37,570 nucleotides of DNA from Oscillospiraceae bacterium. Lineage in GTDB: Bacteria; Bacillota; Clostridia; Oscillospirales; Oscillospiraceae. The notes under the pieces are model-generated. The model was not told the origin of the DNA and did no database searches. It saw nothing but the letters and a program-made list of their open reading frames with translations. Location: NCBI GenBank assembly GCA_017516925.1, contig JAFXAQ010000041.1, forward strand, positions 1 through 37,570, in the 5' to 3' direction. A program made the position numbers and the translations under genes. The stretch's first letter is position 1; each line of letters opens with the position of its first letter. Positions 15,333 through 23,161 of this stretch are shown here, one piece after another.

Positions 15333-16763
15333 TTACAGACCCATCTTGTAGGGGTTCATAATGCCGTTGGGGTCCAGCTTTTCCTTCAGGGCCTGCAACA
15401 CCTGCAGGGCAGGACCGTACTGCTCCTTCACCAGCCGGGACAGCTTCAAGCCGACACCGTGGTGGTCATTGAGCACGCCGCCATTTGCCAGGGCAGCCCG
15501 GACACCGGCATTCCAAATCTGGTTATGTACTCGCAGCGCTTCCTCAGAATCGGCGGGCGGGTTATCGATAATAAACCGGGAGTAGTTCATTGCGCCCCAG
15601 TCATACCAGTGGGAGCTATGGGAAATGAAGCGGACACCGTACTGGCTGAAATTGTCCTCTACGGCAGACTTCATTGCCCGGTAAATCTTCTCAATGTTAT
15701 CGTGGGTTGCCACAGTATCCAACGTGCCGAACATCTGGGGCAGGTCCATAATATGGTCGGGATAGAAGAAGGTAATCCGGTTTTCAAACCACTTTTCGCC
15801 GTACTCGGTGCCCAAATCCTCTGCGCCGTACTTTTTGGCAATCTCCAGAACAATCTCCAGCTCCGCATCCACGATTTTCTGATAGCCCTCCAAAGTCAGG
15901 TTCAGGAAGGAGCCCTTCTTGGCAAAGCCGATAATTTTCTTGATGATGGAAACGGTTTCCGCCTCATCAAACAGACGGACAATGGAGGGCTTCACCGCCT
16001 GGACAATCTCCCGGCAGGCCTGATAGCCCTCGTGGATATCCGGGAACAGGAATGCGTGGTGGATACGAACCTCAGGCTGCTTCACAATCTTGAAGGTGCA
16101 CTTGGTCATAATACCCAGGGTGCCCTCAGAGCCCAGGAAGAAGGGAATCAGGTTCGGACCGGAGGAATGCTTAGGTACCGGCAGGGTGTTGATGATGTCG
16201 CCATTGGGCAGCACCACCTCCAGACTCAGGCACATATCGTCCATTTTGCCGTACTTGGTGGACAAAATACCGATGCCGTTGTGAGCCAGGGCGCCGCCGA
16301 CGGTGCAGCAGGTCATACAAGAGGGCAGGTGCATCACGGAGTAGCCCTTCTCGTTGACGTAGTCCTCCAGGGTTGCGAAAATCATACCGGTTTCGCAGGT
16401 GACGTGACCGGCTTCCACATCCAGATTGATCAGCTTGTCCATCCGCTTCATATCCAGCAGGATGCCCCCGGCAACCGGCAATGCGCCGCCCTGACTGCCG
16501 GAGCCGCCGCCCCAGGTAGTCACAGGGATTTTATAATAGTTGGCAATCTTCATCACCTTGGAAACTTCCTCGGTGGAGCCGGGACGGACGATGATTTCCG
16601 GCATAGGACCTTCCTCGCCTGCATCCTGCCACTTACGGCTCAGCCAGAAATAGTCAACGGAATATACCGCACGCTCGGTCTTGCCGGTGGACACGTTTTC
16701 CACGCCCACCGCATCCTCCAGCTCGGAGCAGATCATCCGGAACATCAGAGATTTCTCTTGCAT
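15333..16763 (-). CDS. FAD-binding dehydrogenase, GlcD / AGPS / D-lactate dehydrogenase type
   Basis: This 476-residue flavoenzyme has an N-terminal PCMH-type FAD domain with EIIVRPGSTEEVSKVMK, WGGGSGSQGG (pyrophosphate loop) and SCMTCCTVGGALAHNGIG, followed by STKYGKMDDMCLSLEVVLPNG. The C-terminal FAD-oxidase domain ends in LNDHHGVGLKLSR and LDPNGIMNPYK, matching the catalytic-His EHG/HHG motif and closing signature of GlcD, LctD and alkyl-DHAP synthase homologues. These enzymes oxidise 2-hydroxy acids. With etfBA and an Fe-S gene next door, it resembles the dehydrogenase of ETF-dependent lactate dehydrogenases such as Acetobacterium LctBCD. The sugar genes around it suggest a polyhydroxy acid or polyol substrate (inference). 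GGAGG precedes ATG 16763; an out-of-frame ATG sits 5 nt upstream. Confidence 0.88.
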   Translation of the reverse strand: MQEKSLMFRMICSELEDAVGVENVSTGKTERAVYSVDYFWLSRKWQDAGEEGPMPEIIVRPGSTEEVSKVMKIANYYKIPVTTWGGGSGSQGGALPVAGGILLDMKRMDKLINLDVEAGHVTCETGMIFATLEDYVNEKGYSVMHLPSCMTCCTVGGALAHNGIGILSTKYGKMDDMCLSLEVVLPNGDIINTLPVPKHSSGPNLIPFFLGSEGTLGIMTKCTFKIVKQPEVRIHHAFLFPDIHEGYQACREIVQAVKPSIVRLFDEAETVSIIKKIIGFAKKGSFLNLTLEGYQKIVDAELEIVLEIAKKYGAEDLGTEYGEKWFENRITFFYPDHIMDLPQMFGTLDTVATHDNIEKIYRAMKSAVEDNFSQYGVRFISHSSHWYDWGAMNYSRFIIDNPPADSEEALRVHNQIWNAGVRAALANGGVLNDHHGVGLKLSRLVKEQYGPALQVLQALKEKLDPNGIMNPYKMGL

Positions 16764-16777
16764 AACATTTTTCCTCC

Positions 16778-17440
16778 TTAATCAATTGGGTTGATTACCC
16801 AGTTTTCACCGTAGATGCCGGGTACTGCGCCCCGTTGCACCAGAGATGTGTTGTCTTCGTGGGCAATAAGCCACTTGTTTTTTGCCCAAAGCAAGCCCTG
16901 CTTCCGGTCTTCCAACGGCAGGTTTGTGCCACGCTGCAGCCCCACAATGCTGGAAAAACCGTTTTTGGTCACTTCACAGGGACAGAAATGCAGGGTATCG
17001 GAATACACCTCCACCATTTGACCTTGGGCAAGGTAGAATGCCTTAATTTTGCTGGCATCCAATCGACCGTCCGCATCCAGATCGCTGCGCTTGGCAAGCA
17101 GCAGTACCAGCTCCCGGACAGCCACATTGAACTCGTTGCAGGTGTGCCACTCCAAAGCGTTCAGCTGCTTGGAATGTCCAAAGCACAGACCGATCTGCTC
17201 ATCCAGCTGACCGCACAGCCCTTGCCGCAGGTCTGCCGCCTCCGGCAGCGCCTCCAGCTCGGGCACCGAGGCTAAGTATTTGCTGCCTTCTTCCGGAAAC
17301 GTCACCGCCGCCTCTGCTGTTTCGCAGAAGGCCTTGGTGTCCATCTCCACCACCCGTCCGTAAGGCTTAAAAGCCGGGTCTTGGACAGCGTAAATGGCAA
17401 TATGGGGGTTTGCCTTTTGCAGCGCTTTCAGCTTATCCAT
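16778..17440 (-). CDS. DUF4867-like cupin-type protein of sugar operons
   Basis: The 220-residue protein opens MDKLKALQKANPHIAIY, then VQDPAFKPYGRVVEM, and contains LGFGHS-like LCFGHSKQLNALEWHTCNEFNVA and VYSDTLHFCPCEV. This agrees with my memory of the DUF4867 family, which occurs beside sugar kinases and class II aldolases in Firmicutes. The layout, with two short beta-rich halves and a histidine/glutamate-rich centre (GHSKQLNALEWH), suggests a single cupin fold related to ureidoglycolate-lyase-type proteins. The function is unknown; a sugar isomerase or mutarotase role would suit the context. The start overlaps the PfkB stop codon by 8 nt, so translation is coupled. GGGGGTC precedes the ATG. 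Confidence 0.7.
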   Translation of the reverse strand: MDKLKALQKANPHIAIYAVQDPAFKPYGRVVEMDTKAFCETAEAAVTFPEEGSKYLASVPELEALPEAADLRQGLCGQLDEQIGLCFGHSKQLNALEWHTCNEFNVAVRELVLLLAKRSDLDADGRLDASKIKAFYLAQGQMVEVYSDTLHFCPCEVTKNGFSSIVGLQRGTNLPLEDRKQGLLWAKNKWLIAHEDNTSLVQRGAVPGIYGENWVINPID

Positions 17441-18353
17441 CGCAAATGACCCCCTTATTTTCTTTCATAAACTGCAGCACCTCGTCAAAGCCGGGAATGC
17501 CCTCCTGGGCACCTACCCGGGTGCATTTCAGGGCAGAGGTGGCAGAGGCAAAGGCTGCTGCCTCGGAAACTTCCATTCCCTTGACCCGGGCGGCAACGAA
17601 GGCGCCGTGGAAGGTATCCCCTGCGCCGTTGCTGTCCACCGCTTTCACCGGGAACACCGGGTAACGCACAGCTTTTCCGTTTTCCCAGATAAAGCCGCCC
17701 TTGGAGCCCTGGGTGATAATCAACACCTCCGGGTGATACATCTCATACAGCTTTGCCGCCGCTTCCTCAGCATTTTCGCAGCCGGTGAATTTCAGGGAAA
17801 ATTCCTCCGAGGGAATCAGCACATCCACCAGCGGCAGCAGCCGGTCAATCCCGGGATAGGGGGCGCCTGCATCCAGGCTGACCTTCACCCCGAATTCCTT
17901 TGCCTTTTGGGCGGCATACACAGCGCAGTCCAGCTGGTGTCCGTCCAAATGGAGATATTTGGCATTTTGCAAAACCGTCAGGTCCACATCCGACGGCTGG
18001 GGCGGTGTGACCGTTCCCCGGTTCCACACGCAGGTGCGGCTGGCATTGGAGGTATTCAGCAGCACAACACTATGGAACGATTGCGCTCCCGGAATCACCC
18101 GGATATGACTGCCGTCCACACCGTAGGTTTCAAAAGCGGTGCGGATATGATTGCCATACATATCGTCACCCACAGTACCGATATAGCCGCTTTTTACCCC
18201 CAGCTTACGCATTGCCACCAGACCGGTGGCGCAGGGACCGCCGCCCTGGAGCTTGGTTTGCGCGCTTTGCTGTTTGGTGTCCTCTTTGGGGTAGCTGTCC
18301 ACCGTCATCAGAACATCCAGAACCGCTGCGCCGATACCCACTACCTGTACCAT
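17433..18353 (-). CDS. PfkB-family sugar kinase
   Basis: The 306-residue kinase starts at ATG 18353, preceded by GGGAGC; an in-frame upstream ATG lies inside the aldolase gene and lacks a site. The PfkB signature 1 is GGGPCATGLVAMRKLG (about 37-52), and signature 2 is DSNGAGDTFHGAFVA (about 240-254) with catalytic base D246 and the anion-hole GAGD. It sits one base after the class II aldolase stop codon, the same pairing as kinase and aldolase in the tagatose, sulfofructose and inositol (IolC/IolJ) pathways. Because IolB is in the operon, an IolC-like 5-dehydro-2-deoxygluconokinase role is the first hypothesis. The family is too varied to assign by eye. Confidence 0.88.
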   Translation of the reverse strand: MVQVVGIGAAVLDVLMTVDSYPKEDTKQQSAQTKLQGGGPCATGLVAMRKLGVKSGYIGTVGDDMYGNHIRTAFETYGVDGSHIRVIPGAQSFHSVVLLNTSNASRTCVWNRGTVTPPQPSDVDLTVLQNAKYLHLDGHQLDCAVYAAQKAKEFGVKVSLDAGAPYPGIDRLLPLVDVLIPSEEFSLKFTGCENAEEAAAKLYEMYHPEVLIITQGSKGGFIWENGKAVRYPVFPVKAVDSNGAGDTFHGAFVAARVKGMEVSEAAAFASATSALKCTRVGAQEGIPGFDEVLQFMKENKGVICDG

Positions 18354-18354
18354 A

Positions 18355-19173
18355 TCAGTCTGCTCCCAACAGCTTAATTTTTTCAATGGCAAATGCCTTG
18401 ACTGCCTTCACAGGCTCCTTCATAAAGGTGTCGATGCCGATGATGCTGGGGTCCACGGTACGGACCGTGTCCAGGAAAGCGCAGCAAAGGTCGGTACCGA
18501 AGTTGACCTTGCGGATACCGGCTTCGATGGAAGCACGGATTTGGTCATCGGGTACGCCGCTGCCGCCGTGGAGCACCAGATGGGTGTCCAATGCCTTATG
18601 CAGCTCGGCAATTCTCTCCAGCGCCAGCACCGGCGCCTGCTTGTAGTGACCGTGGGCAGTACCCACCGCCACAGCCAGCGCTGCCACGCCGGTTCCCTCT
18701 ACAAATTGGGCAGCATCCTCCACGGTGGTGTAATCGGTGCTGACGCCGTCCTTGGCAAAGCCAACGTGACCCAGCTCGCCTTCTACGGATACACCCATCT
18801 CCTTTGCCATATCCACCACAGACTTGGTAATGGCAATATTCTTCTCCAAGTCTTCTTTGGAAGCATCGATCATCACACCGGTGGCGCCGTAACGCAGGGC
18901 ACGGAGTACCTGGGGCACACCGGCGCCGTGGTCCAGATGGAACGCAGCAGGCACGTGCATGGTGTCCACTGCCTCCATGATAGCCGGGGCAACGAACCGG
19001 GCCAGGTCTGCATCAAACAGACGGCTGTACATCTGGAAGATTACCGGCGCGCCGGTCTCCTCCGCAGCCTCCATAACGCCCATCACCGTCTCGGTGTTGT
19101 AAACATTGAACGCAGGGATAGCAAAGCCCCCGGCTTCGCCCAGCTCCAAAATCTCTTTCAAATCATAACGCAT
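18355..19173 (-). CDS. Class II fructose-bisphosphate-type aldolase (GatY/IolJ/FbaA family)
   Basis: The 272-residue zinc aldolase starts at ATG 19173 behind AAGGAG; an in-frame extension upstream runs through the promoter and is rejected. The zinc and catalytic features are AAFHLDHGAG (D81, H82), VEGELGHVG, GTAHGHYK (H174) and LVLHGGSGVPD (H202). KVNFGTDL forms the phosphate-binding end. It cleaves a ketose 1-(bis)phosphate or related acid phosphate to DHAP plus an aldehyde. The first gene of the operon, it is directly followed by a PfkB kinase. IolJ-type activity (releasing DHAP and malonic semialdehyde) is suggested by the IolB homologue in the operon; tagatose- or fructose-type activity is equally possible from sequence. 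Confidence 0.92.
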   Translation of the reverse strand: MRYDLKEILELGEAGGFAIPAFNVYNTETVMGVMEAAEETGAPVIFQMYSRLFDADLARFVAPAIMEAVDTMHVPAAFHLDHGAGVPQVLRALRYGATGVMIDASKEDLEKNIAITKSVVDMAKEMGVSVEGELGHVGFAKDGVSTDYTTVEDAAQFVEGTGVAALAVAVGTAHGHYKQAPVLALERIAELHKALDTHLVLHGGSGVPDDQIRASIEAGIRKVNFGTDLCCAFLDTVRTVDPSIIGIDTFMKEPVKAVKAFAIEKIKLLGAD

Positions 19174-19200
19174 TGTATTTTCTCCTTCCGCTTTGACACG

Positions 19201-19263
19201 CATTCTATCATTTTCCCACTGTAGAACGGCACATCCACCCATTCTATGATAGGCATTCTATCA
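19201..19263. repeat. Triple CATTCTATSA repeat in the aldolase/rpiR control region
   Basis: CATTCTATCA occurs at 19201-19210 and 19254-19263, and CATTCTATGA at 19240-19249. The middle copy contains the palindrome CTATGATAG. The third copy contains the minus-strand -10 box TAGAAT. Arrangement and location suit an operator array for the divergent RpiR regulator. Confidence 0.6.
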
Positions 19264-19283
19264 CAATTTCTCCTGCTTTGCAA
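19255..19283 (-). promoter_or_regulatory. Promoter of the nine-gene aldolase-to-kinase operon
   Basis: On the minus strand TTGCAA (19278-19283) and TAGAAT (19255-19260) are 17 bp apart, with a TGN extended -10. Two further copies of the repeat lie just downstream of the predicted start, where a bound repressor would block transcription. Confidence 0.65.
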
Positions 19284-19314
19284 TAGCGCAGAGCGCTTTT
19301 TTTCAAAATACTGT

Positions 19315-19342
19315 TTGATTCTTTGCCTGAAAATGGTATAAT
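19315..19342 (+). promoter_or_regulatory. Promoter of the rpiR-like gene
   Basis: TTGATT (19315-19320) and TATAAT (19337-19342) are spaced 16 bp, with an extended -10 (TGG before TATAAT). It drives the regulator and epimerase. Confidence 0.75.
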
Positions 19343-19372
19343 AAGCCCATAATCACATCCGGGAGGTTTGTT

Positions 19373-20212
19373 ATGGAACAAACACTCAGCAAAATCCGCA
19401 ATTTGTATGATACGCTCGGTCGGGGAGAACGAAAAATTGCCGACTGGCTTCTGGCGCACCCGGCTGAGCTGATCAGCCTGTCCATCAGCGAGGTGGCGTC
19501 TGTTTGCGGCTGCGGCGACGCAACCGTTATCCGGTTTGCCAAGCGGCTGGGCTTAAGCGGCTATCAGGAGCTGAAAATCAACGTCGCCCGGGAAATGGGC
19601 GGCAACCTCACCGGCAATCTGGCTTTTTCTCCGGAAGACACGGTGATGGACGTGTATAACAAACACATTGCCGATATCAAAATTACATTGGATGAAACCC
19701 GGGCATATTTAAACCCCACCGCTATGGAGCAGAGCGCAGAGGCGCTGCGCAATGCCCGGTCCATTTCCATCATCGGCTTGGGCAACTCCGCCCCCATTGC
19801 CCAGGACGCTGCCCACAAATTTCTGCGGGCAGGACTGCCTGCCAGCGCATATTCAGACAATCATATGCAAATGATTGTCACATCCCATCTGGGACCGGGG
19901 GATGTGGTGATGGCCATTTCCCACTCCGGCTCCTCTGTGGACATCGTTTCTGCATTGGAACGGGCAAAAGCCAACGGCGCCACCACCATTTGCATCACCA
20001 ACCACGGCAAGTCCCCCGTGGACAAGCACAGTGATTATCTGCTCTACACCAACGCCCAGGAGACCAAATACAGCATTCTGGCTATGACCTCCCGGATTGC
20101 CCAGCTGGCGGTGATTGACACCCTTTACAGCTATATCGTCATCCGTGGCGGCGACACCATTTCTCAGGCAATCCACTCCACGGAGGAAGCGCTGGAAAGC
20201 AAAAAATACTAA
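19373..20212 (+). CDS. MurR/RpiR-family transcriptional regulator (HTH + SIS)
   Basis: The 279-residue protein has GGGAGG before its ATG. The N-terminal HTH_6 domain (about 1-77) includes GRGERKIADWLLAHP, ISEVASVCGCGDATVIRFAKRLG and GYQELKINVAREM. The C-terminal SIS domain (about 120-250) has SISIIGLGNSAPIAQD, ISHSGSSVDIVSALERAKANGA and TICITNH, which bind sugar phosphates. It is divergent from the nine-gene operon; three CATTCTATCA-type repeats lie between, so it most likely represses that operon and is released by a phosphorylated pathway intermediate. It is followed by the aldose epimerase 11 bp downstream. Confidence 0.94.
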   Translation: MEQTLSKIRNLYDTLGRGERKIADWLLAHPAELISLSISEVASVCGCGDATVIRFAKRLGLSGYQELKINVAREMGGNLTGNLAFSPEDTVMDVYNKHIADIKITLDETRAYLNPTAMEQSAEALRNARSISIIGLGNSAPIAQDAAHKFLRAGLPASAYSDNHMQMIVTSHLGPGDVVMAISHSGSSVDIVSALERAKANGATTICITNHGKSPVDKHSDYLLYTNAQETKYSILAMTSRIAQLAVIDTLYSYIVIRGGDTISQAIHSTEEALESKKY

Positions 20213-20223
20213 GGAGTATCATT

Positions 20224-21102
20224 ATGGGCTTATTTACCATTCAAAACGAAAGCTTGACGGTTATTTTGGATTCTGTAGGTGCGGTACTGCACAGCATTCA
20301 AAAGGACGGTGCGGAATACCTCTGGCAGGGTGACCCCACCTATTGGAAGCGCCGGGATGCCAACCTGTTTCCTTATGTGGGACGGCTTACTGACGGGAAA
20401 TACTTGCTGGACGGCAAGCACTATCCTATGACCATCCACGGCTTTTGCATCGGCACAGAATTTGCCGTAACGGAGCAGACGGAAGCTTCGATACGTTTCA
20501 CCCTGAAAGACAGCGAAACCACTTATGAAATGTACCCCTTCCATTTTGCCTTTCACGTGATTTATCAGCTGGAGGGCAGCGCCATTGTCAAAACCTGCCT
20601 GGTGGAAAACCGGGACACCCGGGAAATGTTCTTCGGCATCGGCGGACATCCCGGCTTTCAGGTGCCTCTGGGGGGCGACGGCAGCTTTGCGGACTGGAAG
20701 CTGGTCTTCCACAAGCCCTGTAGCCCCACCCGCATTGACTTTGACCCCAGTAACTACCGTCTTTCCGGCACCACCTCAGCCTTCCCCCTGGAAAACGGCA
20801 CCACAATCCCCCTGAGACACGAGCTGTTCGATTTGGATGCGGTGGTGCTGCAGGACACCTCCCGGACAGTCACCATCTGCTCAGAAAAATCTCCGCGTTC
20901 TGTTACAGTAGCTTATCCGGACTGCGGCTTTGTGGGTCTGTGGCATGCTCCCAAAACCGATGCGCCCTATGTGTGTATCGAGCCATGGGTCAGTCTTCCC
21001 TCCCACAGCGCTTATATAGAGGACCTGTCCAAACAGGAACACATCATTCACCTTCCCCAGGGGGAAACCTACCGCAATATTATGACCATTACCTTGGGCT
21101 AA
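20224..21102 (+). CDS. Aldose 1-epimerase family protein (LacX-like)
   Basis: This 292-residue galactose-mutarotase-fold protein shows LWQGDPTYWKRRDANLFPYVGR, MTIHGFC and MYPFHFAFHVIYQL (conserved histidines), GIGGHPGFQVPL and CIEPWVSLP, where the Glu corresponds to the catalytic base of aldose epimerases. These features and length fit the LacX subgroup of Firmicutes, which interconvert sugar anomers and are linked to tagatose-type pathways. No signal peptide is present. An AAGGAG site precedes the ATG. It shares a transcript with the RpiR regulator and probably feeds the neighbouring kinase/aldolase operon. A strong terminator follows. Confidence 0.9.
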   Translation: MGLFTIQNESLTVILDSVGAVLHSIQKDGAEYLWQGDPTYWKRRDANLFPYVGRLTDGKYLLDGKHYPMTIHGFCIGTEFAVTEQTEASIRFTLKDSETTYEMYPFHFAFHVIYQLEGSAIVKTCLVENRDTREMFFGIGGHPGFQVPLGGDGSFADWKLVFHKPCSPTRIDFDPSNYRLSGTTSAFPLENGTTIPLRHELFDLDAVVLQDTSRTVTICSEKSPRSVTVAYPDCGFVGLWHAPKTDAPYVCIEPWVSLPSHSAYIEDLSKQEHIIHLPQGETYRNIMTITLG

Positions 21103-21111
21103 CCAGCACCC

Positions 21112-21144
21112 GGAGACGGCACACCTGCCGTCTCCGAATTTTTT
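21112..21144 (+). terminator. Terminator after the aldose epimerase gene
   Basis: GGAGACGGC / GCCGTCTCC forms a 9-bp stem with a 6-nt loop followed by GAATTTTTTG. Confidence 0.88.
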
Positions 21145-21155
21145 GTAAAAAAAGG

Positions 21156-21184
21156 AAGACATTTGCAAAATTTAGTGTTATACT
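21156..21184 (+). promoter_or_regulatory. Candidate promoter of the Na/Pi cotransporter-like gene
   Basis: An extended -10, TGTTATACT (TATACT at 21179-21184), lies 17 bp from AAGACA (21156-21161), about 40 bp before the start codon. Confidence 0.5.
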
Positions 21185-21223
21185 GTATTTATCCACTCTA
21201 CATTTTTGAAAGGGCGAGACATT

Positions 21224-22960
21224 ATGACAATTGCAAATATTATCACCCTGCTGGGCGGCTTAGCCTTCTTCCTGTTCGGAATGGCGCTTTTGGGCGACGG
21301 TCTAAAGCGTGTTGCCGGCAGCAAATTGGAAACCATTCTGGCAAAGCTCACCTCCACAACCTTCAAGGGTGTGCTTTTGGGTGCGCTGGTTACGGCCGCC
21401 ATTCAGTCCTCCTCTGCAACCACCGTTATGGTTGTGGGCTTTGTGAACTCCGGCATTATGAAGCTGACCAATGCCATCGGTATTATTATGGGCGCCAATA
21501 TCGGCACCACCGCCACCGGCTGGCTGCTGGTTCTGGCAGGTGTGGACGTATCTTCTGCCACCATCTTTGCTTTTGTTGCCTTTGTGGGCATCATCCTGTA
21601 TTTCTTCTGCAAAAAACAAAGCCTTAAAAATATCGGTATGATTTTGCTGGCCTTCTCTGTCCTTATGAGTGGTATGCAATCTATGAGCGCCGCTATGAAG
21701 CCCCTGCGCTCCAGCCCGGTATTTCTTGAGTTTATGTCTGCGGTATCCCATCCTCTGCTCTCTCTGCTGGCAGGCGCTGTCATCACCGCCATTATTCAAA
21801 GCGCCTCCGCCTCCATCGGCATTCTGCAGGCCCTGTCCGCCACCGGTATCATCGGCTATGATGTGGCTATCCCTATGATTATCGGTATGTGTATCGGCGC
21901 TTGCGCACCTGTGCTGTTCTCCTCTATTGGCGCCAACATCAACGGTCGCCGGGCTGCCTTCGTGTATCTTTACTTTAATGTAGCCGGCGCAATTATCCTG
22001 ATGCCCATCTTCTACATCATTCACGCGATTGTGGATTTCTCCTTTATGCACCAGCCGGTGGACACCGTAGGCATCGCCATCATCAACACAGTCTTTAATA
22101 CGATTACCACCATTGCACTGATGCCGATAATCCGCTGGTTCGAAAAGCTGACTATCCTCACTATCCGGCAAAAAAGCGGAACAGAAGAGGAAAGCTTTGA
22201 AGAGAACCTTCTGGAAGAACGCTTCCTCAATTATCCTCCCCTTGCGCTGGAGCAAAGCGGTCGTGCAATTGACCTGATGTCCCACGCAGCATTTAAGAGC
22301 CTCAAAAAATCCACAGACCTGCTGGCAGAGTTCAACCAGGAAAAGTACGGAAAAATTATGTCCCGGGAAGATATTGTGGACCGGTATGAGGATGCGGTGG
22401 GCGCCTACCTGATTCGTTTGAACGCCAAGGCGCTTTCCGAAAAAGAGACCCAGGTCGCTGCAAAATATCTCTCCTGCCTGACCAATCTGGAACGTATTTC
22501 CGACCATGCGGTCAACCTGGCAGATTTGGGTAAGGAGCTGGCAGAGAAGAATATCCGGTTCTCTGCGCCGGCACAAAAAGAACTGCAAACCTGCATCGAC
22601 GCTGTGCTTGAAATATTGGATATGACGCAGCAAGCCCTGCAAAACAACGATTTGGAAATGGCAAAAATGGTCGAGCCTCTGGAGGAAACCATCGACATTC
22701 TGACCAAAAAATGCAAAAGCAACCATATCCAGCGTGTCCAGACCGGCAGCTGTACCTTGGAATTGGGCTTTATATTTAACGACTGTCTGAGCAACATTGA
22801 ACGTGTTGCAGACCACTGCTCCAACATTGCCATTTCGGTATTGGAGGCTGCGGACTCTGCCGTCCACGCTCACGGTTATCTGCGTTCCATCAAAGAAACC
22901 GACAACAACCAATACCACCTTTTGGTAGCAGGCTATACCGCCAAATACAACATCGACTGA
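21224..22960 (+). CDS. Na/Pi cotransporter family protein with C-terminal PhoU-like domain
   Basis: The 578-residue membrane protein starts at ATG 21224 with AAAGGG upstream; a TTG 18 nt earlier is less likely. The two inverted Na_Pi_cotrans repeats carry the paired QSS signatures, AAIQSSSATT (about 65-75) and AIIQSASASIGI (about 190-201), with GANIGTTATG and GACAPVLFSSIGANI between helices. Eight or so hydrophobic segments occupy residues 3-310. The soluble tail (about 345-560) is two PhoU-like helical bundles containing CLTNLERISDHAVNLADLG and CLSNIERVADHCSNIA. Such proteins import phosphate or related anions with sodium; B. subtilis-type YjbB is similar. It is transcribed alone between two terminators. 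Confidence 0.92.
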   Translation: MTIANIITLLGGLAFFLFGMALLGDGLKRVAGSKLETILAKLTSTTFKGVLLGALVTAAIQSSSATTVMVVGFVNSGIMKLTNAIGIIMGANIGTTATGWLLVLAGVDVSSATIFAFVAFVGIILYFFCKKQSLKNIGMILLAFSVLMSGMQSMSAAMKPLRSSPVFLEFMSAVSHPLLSLLAGAVITAIIQSASASIGILQALSATGIIGYDVAIPMIIGMCIGACAPVLFSSIGANINGRRAAFVYLYFNVAGAIILMPIFYIIHAIVDFSFMHQPVDTVGIAIINTVFNTITTIALMPIIRWFEKLTILTIRQKSGTEEESFEENLLEERFLNYPPLALEQSGRAIDLMSHAAFKSLKKSTDLLAEFNQEKYGKIMSREDIVDRYEDAVGAYLIRLNAKALSEKETQVAAKYLSCLTNLERISDHAVNLADLGKELAEKNIRFSAPAQKELQTCIDAVLEILDMTQQALQNNDLEMAKMVEPLEETIDILTKKCKSNHIQRVQTGSCTLELGFIFNDCLSNIERVADHCSNIAISVLEAADSAVHAHGYLRSIKETDNNQYHLLVAGYTAKYNID

Positions 22961-22970
22961 TACAACTCTT

Positions 22971-22999
22971 TGCGCCCGCATATTGCGGGCGCATTTTTT
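22971..22999 (+). terminator. Terminator after the Na/Pi cotransporter-like gene
   Basis: TGCGCCCGCA / TGCGGGCGCA is a perfect 10-bp stem with a 3-nt loop followed by T6. Confidence 0.92.
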
Positions 23000-23039
23000 C
23001 CATTTTTTGCTCTGTTTTCCGAAAAGAAACAATTATATT

Positions 23040-23154
23040 TTTGCCTTTTTCGGCAAAGCTAGGTGCAAGGAAAGAAAAATGCTTTCTTCGGAAAGTGTTG
23101 GACTTTCCAAGAAAGCGTCGTCTGCTTGCAAAAGCGGACGCAATAAAAGGAGAG
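23040..23154 (+). ncRNA. Structured 5' leader of the spore-protein gene (candidate cis-regulatory RNA)
   Basis: Three consecutive hairpins precede the SASP gene: TTTGCC/GGCAAA (23040-23057); GCTTTCTT-C-GGAAAGT pairing with ACTTTCC-AAGAAAGC (23081-23116, 15 bp with one bulge); and CGTCTGCTT/AAGCGGACG with a GCAA tetraloop (23119-23140). The last ends 5-6 nt before the AAAGGAG site (23147-23153). The GGAAAG at 23069-23074 could pair with CTTTC in the second hairpin, so alternative folds are possible. I match it to no known riboswitch class. Confidence 0.5.
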
Positions 23155-23161
23155 AAATATT

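Noticed and set aside
19201-19263. CRISPR-like array from the short repeats near rpiR, SDR and AraC promoters
   Set aside because: Repeats are about 10 nt in promoter regions with irregular spacing and no cas genes; they are operator-like.
21302-23032. 576-codon minus-strand frame opposite the Na/Pi cotransporter gene
   Set aside because: It is low-complexity, rich in His, Gly and Gln, without domains, and lies wholly over a well-supported membrane protein gene.
23040-23160. Cyclic-di-GMP-I or another named riboswitch in the SASP leader
   Set aside because: GGCAAAGCTA recalls part of the GEMM motif and a GNRA loop is present, but the order of helices and other conserved bases do not match, so only an unnamed structured leader is reported.
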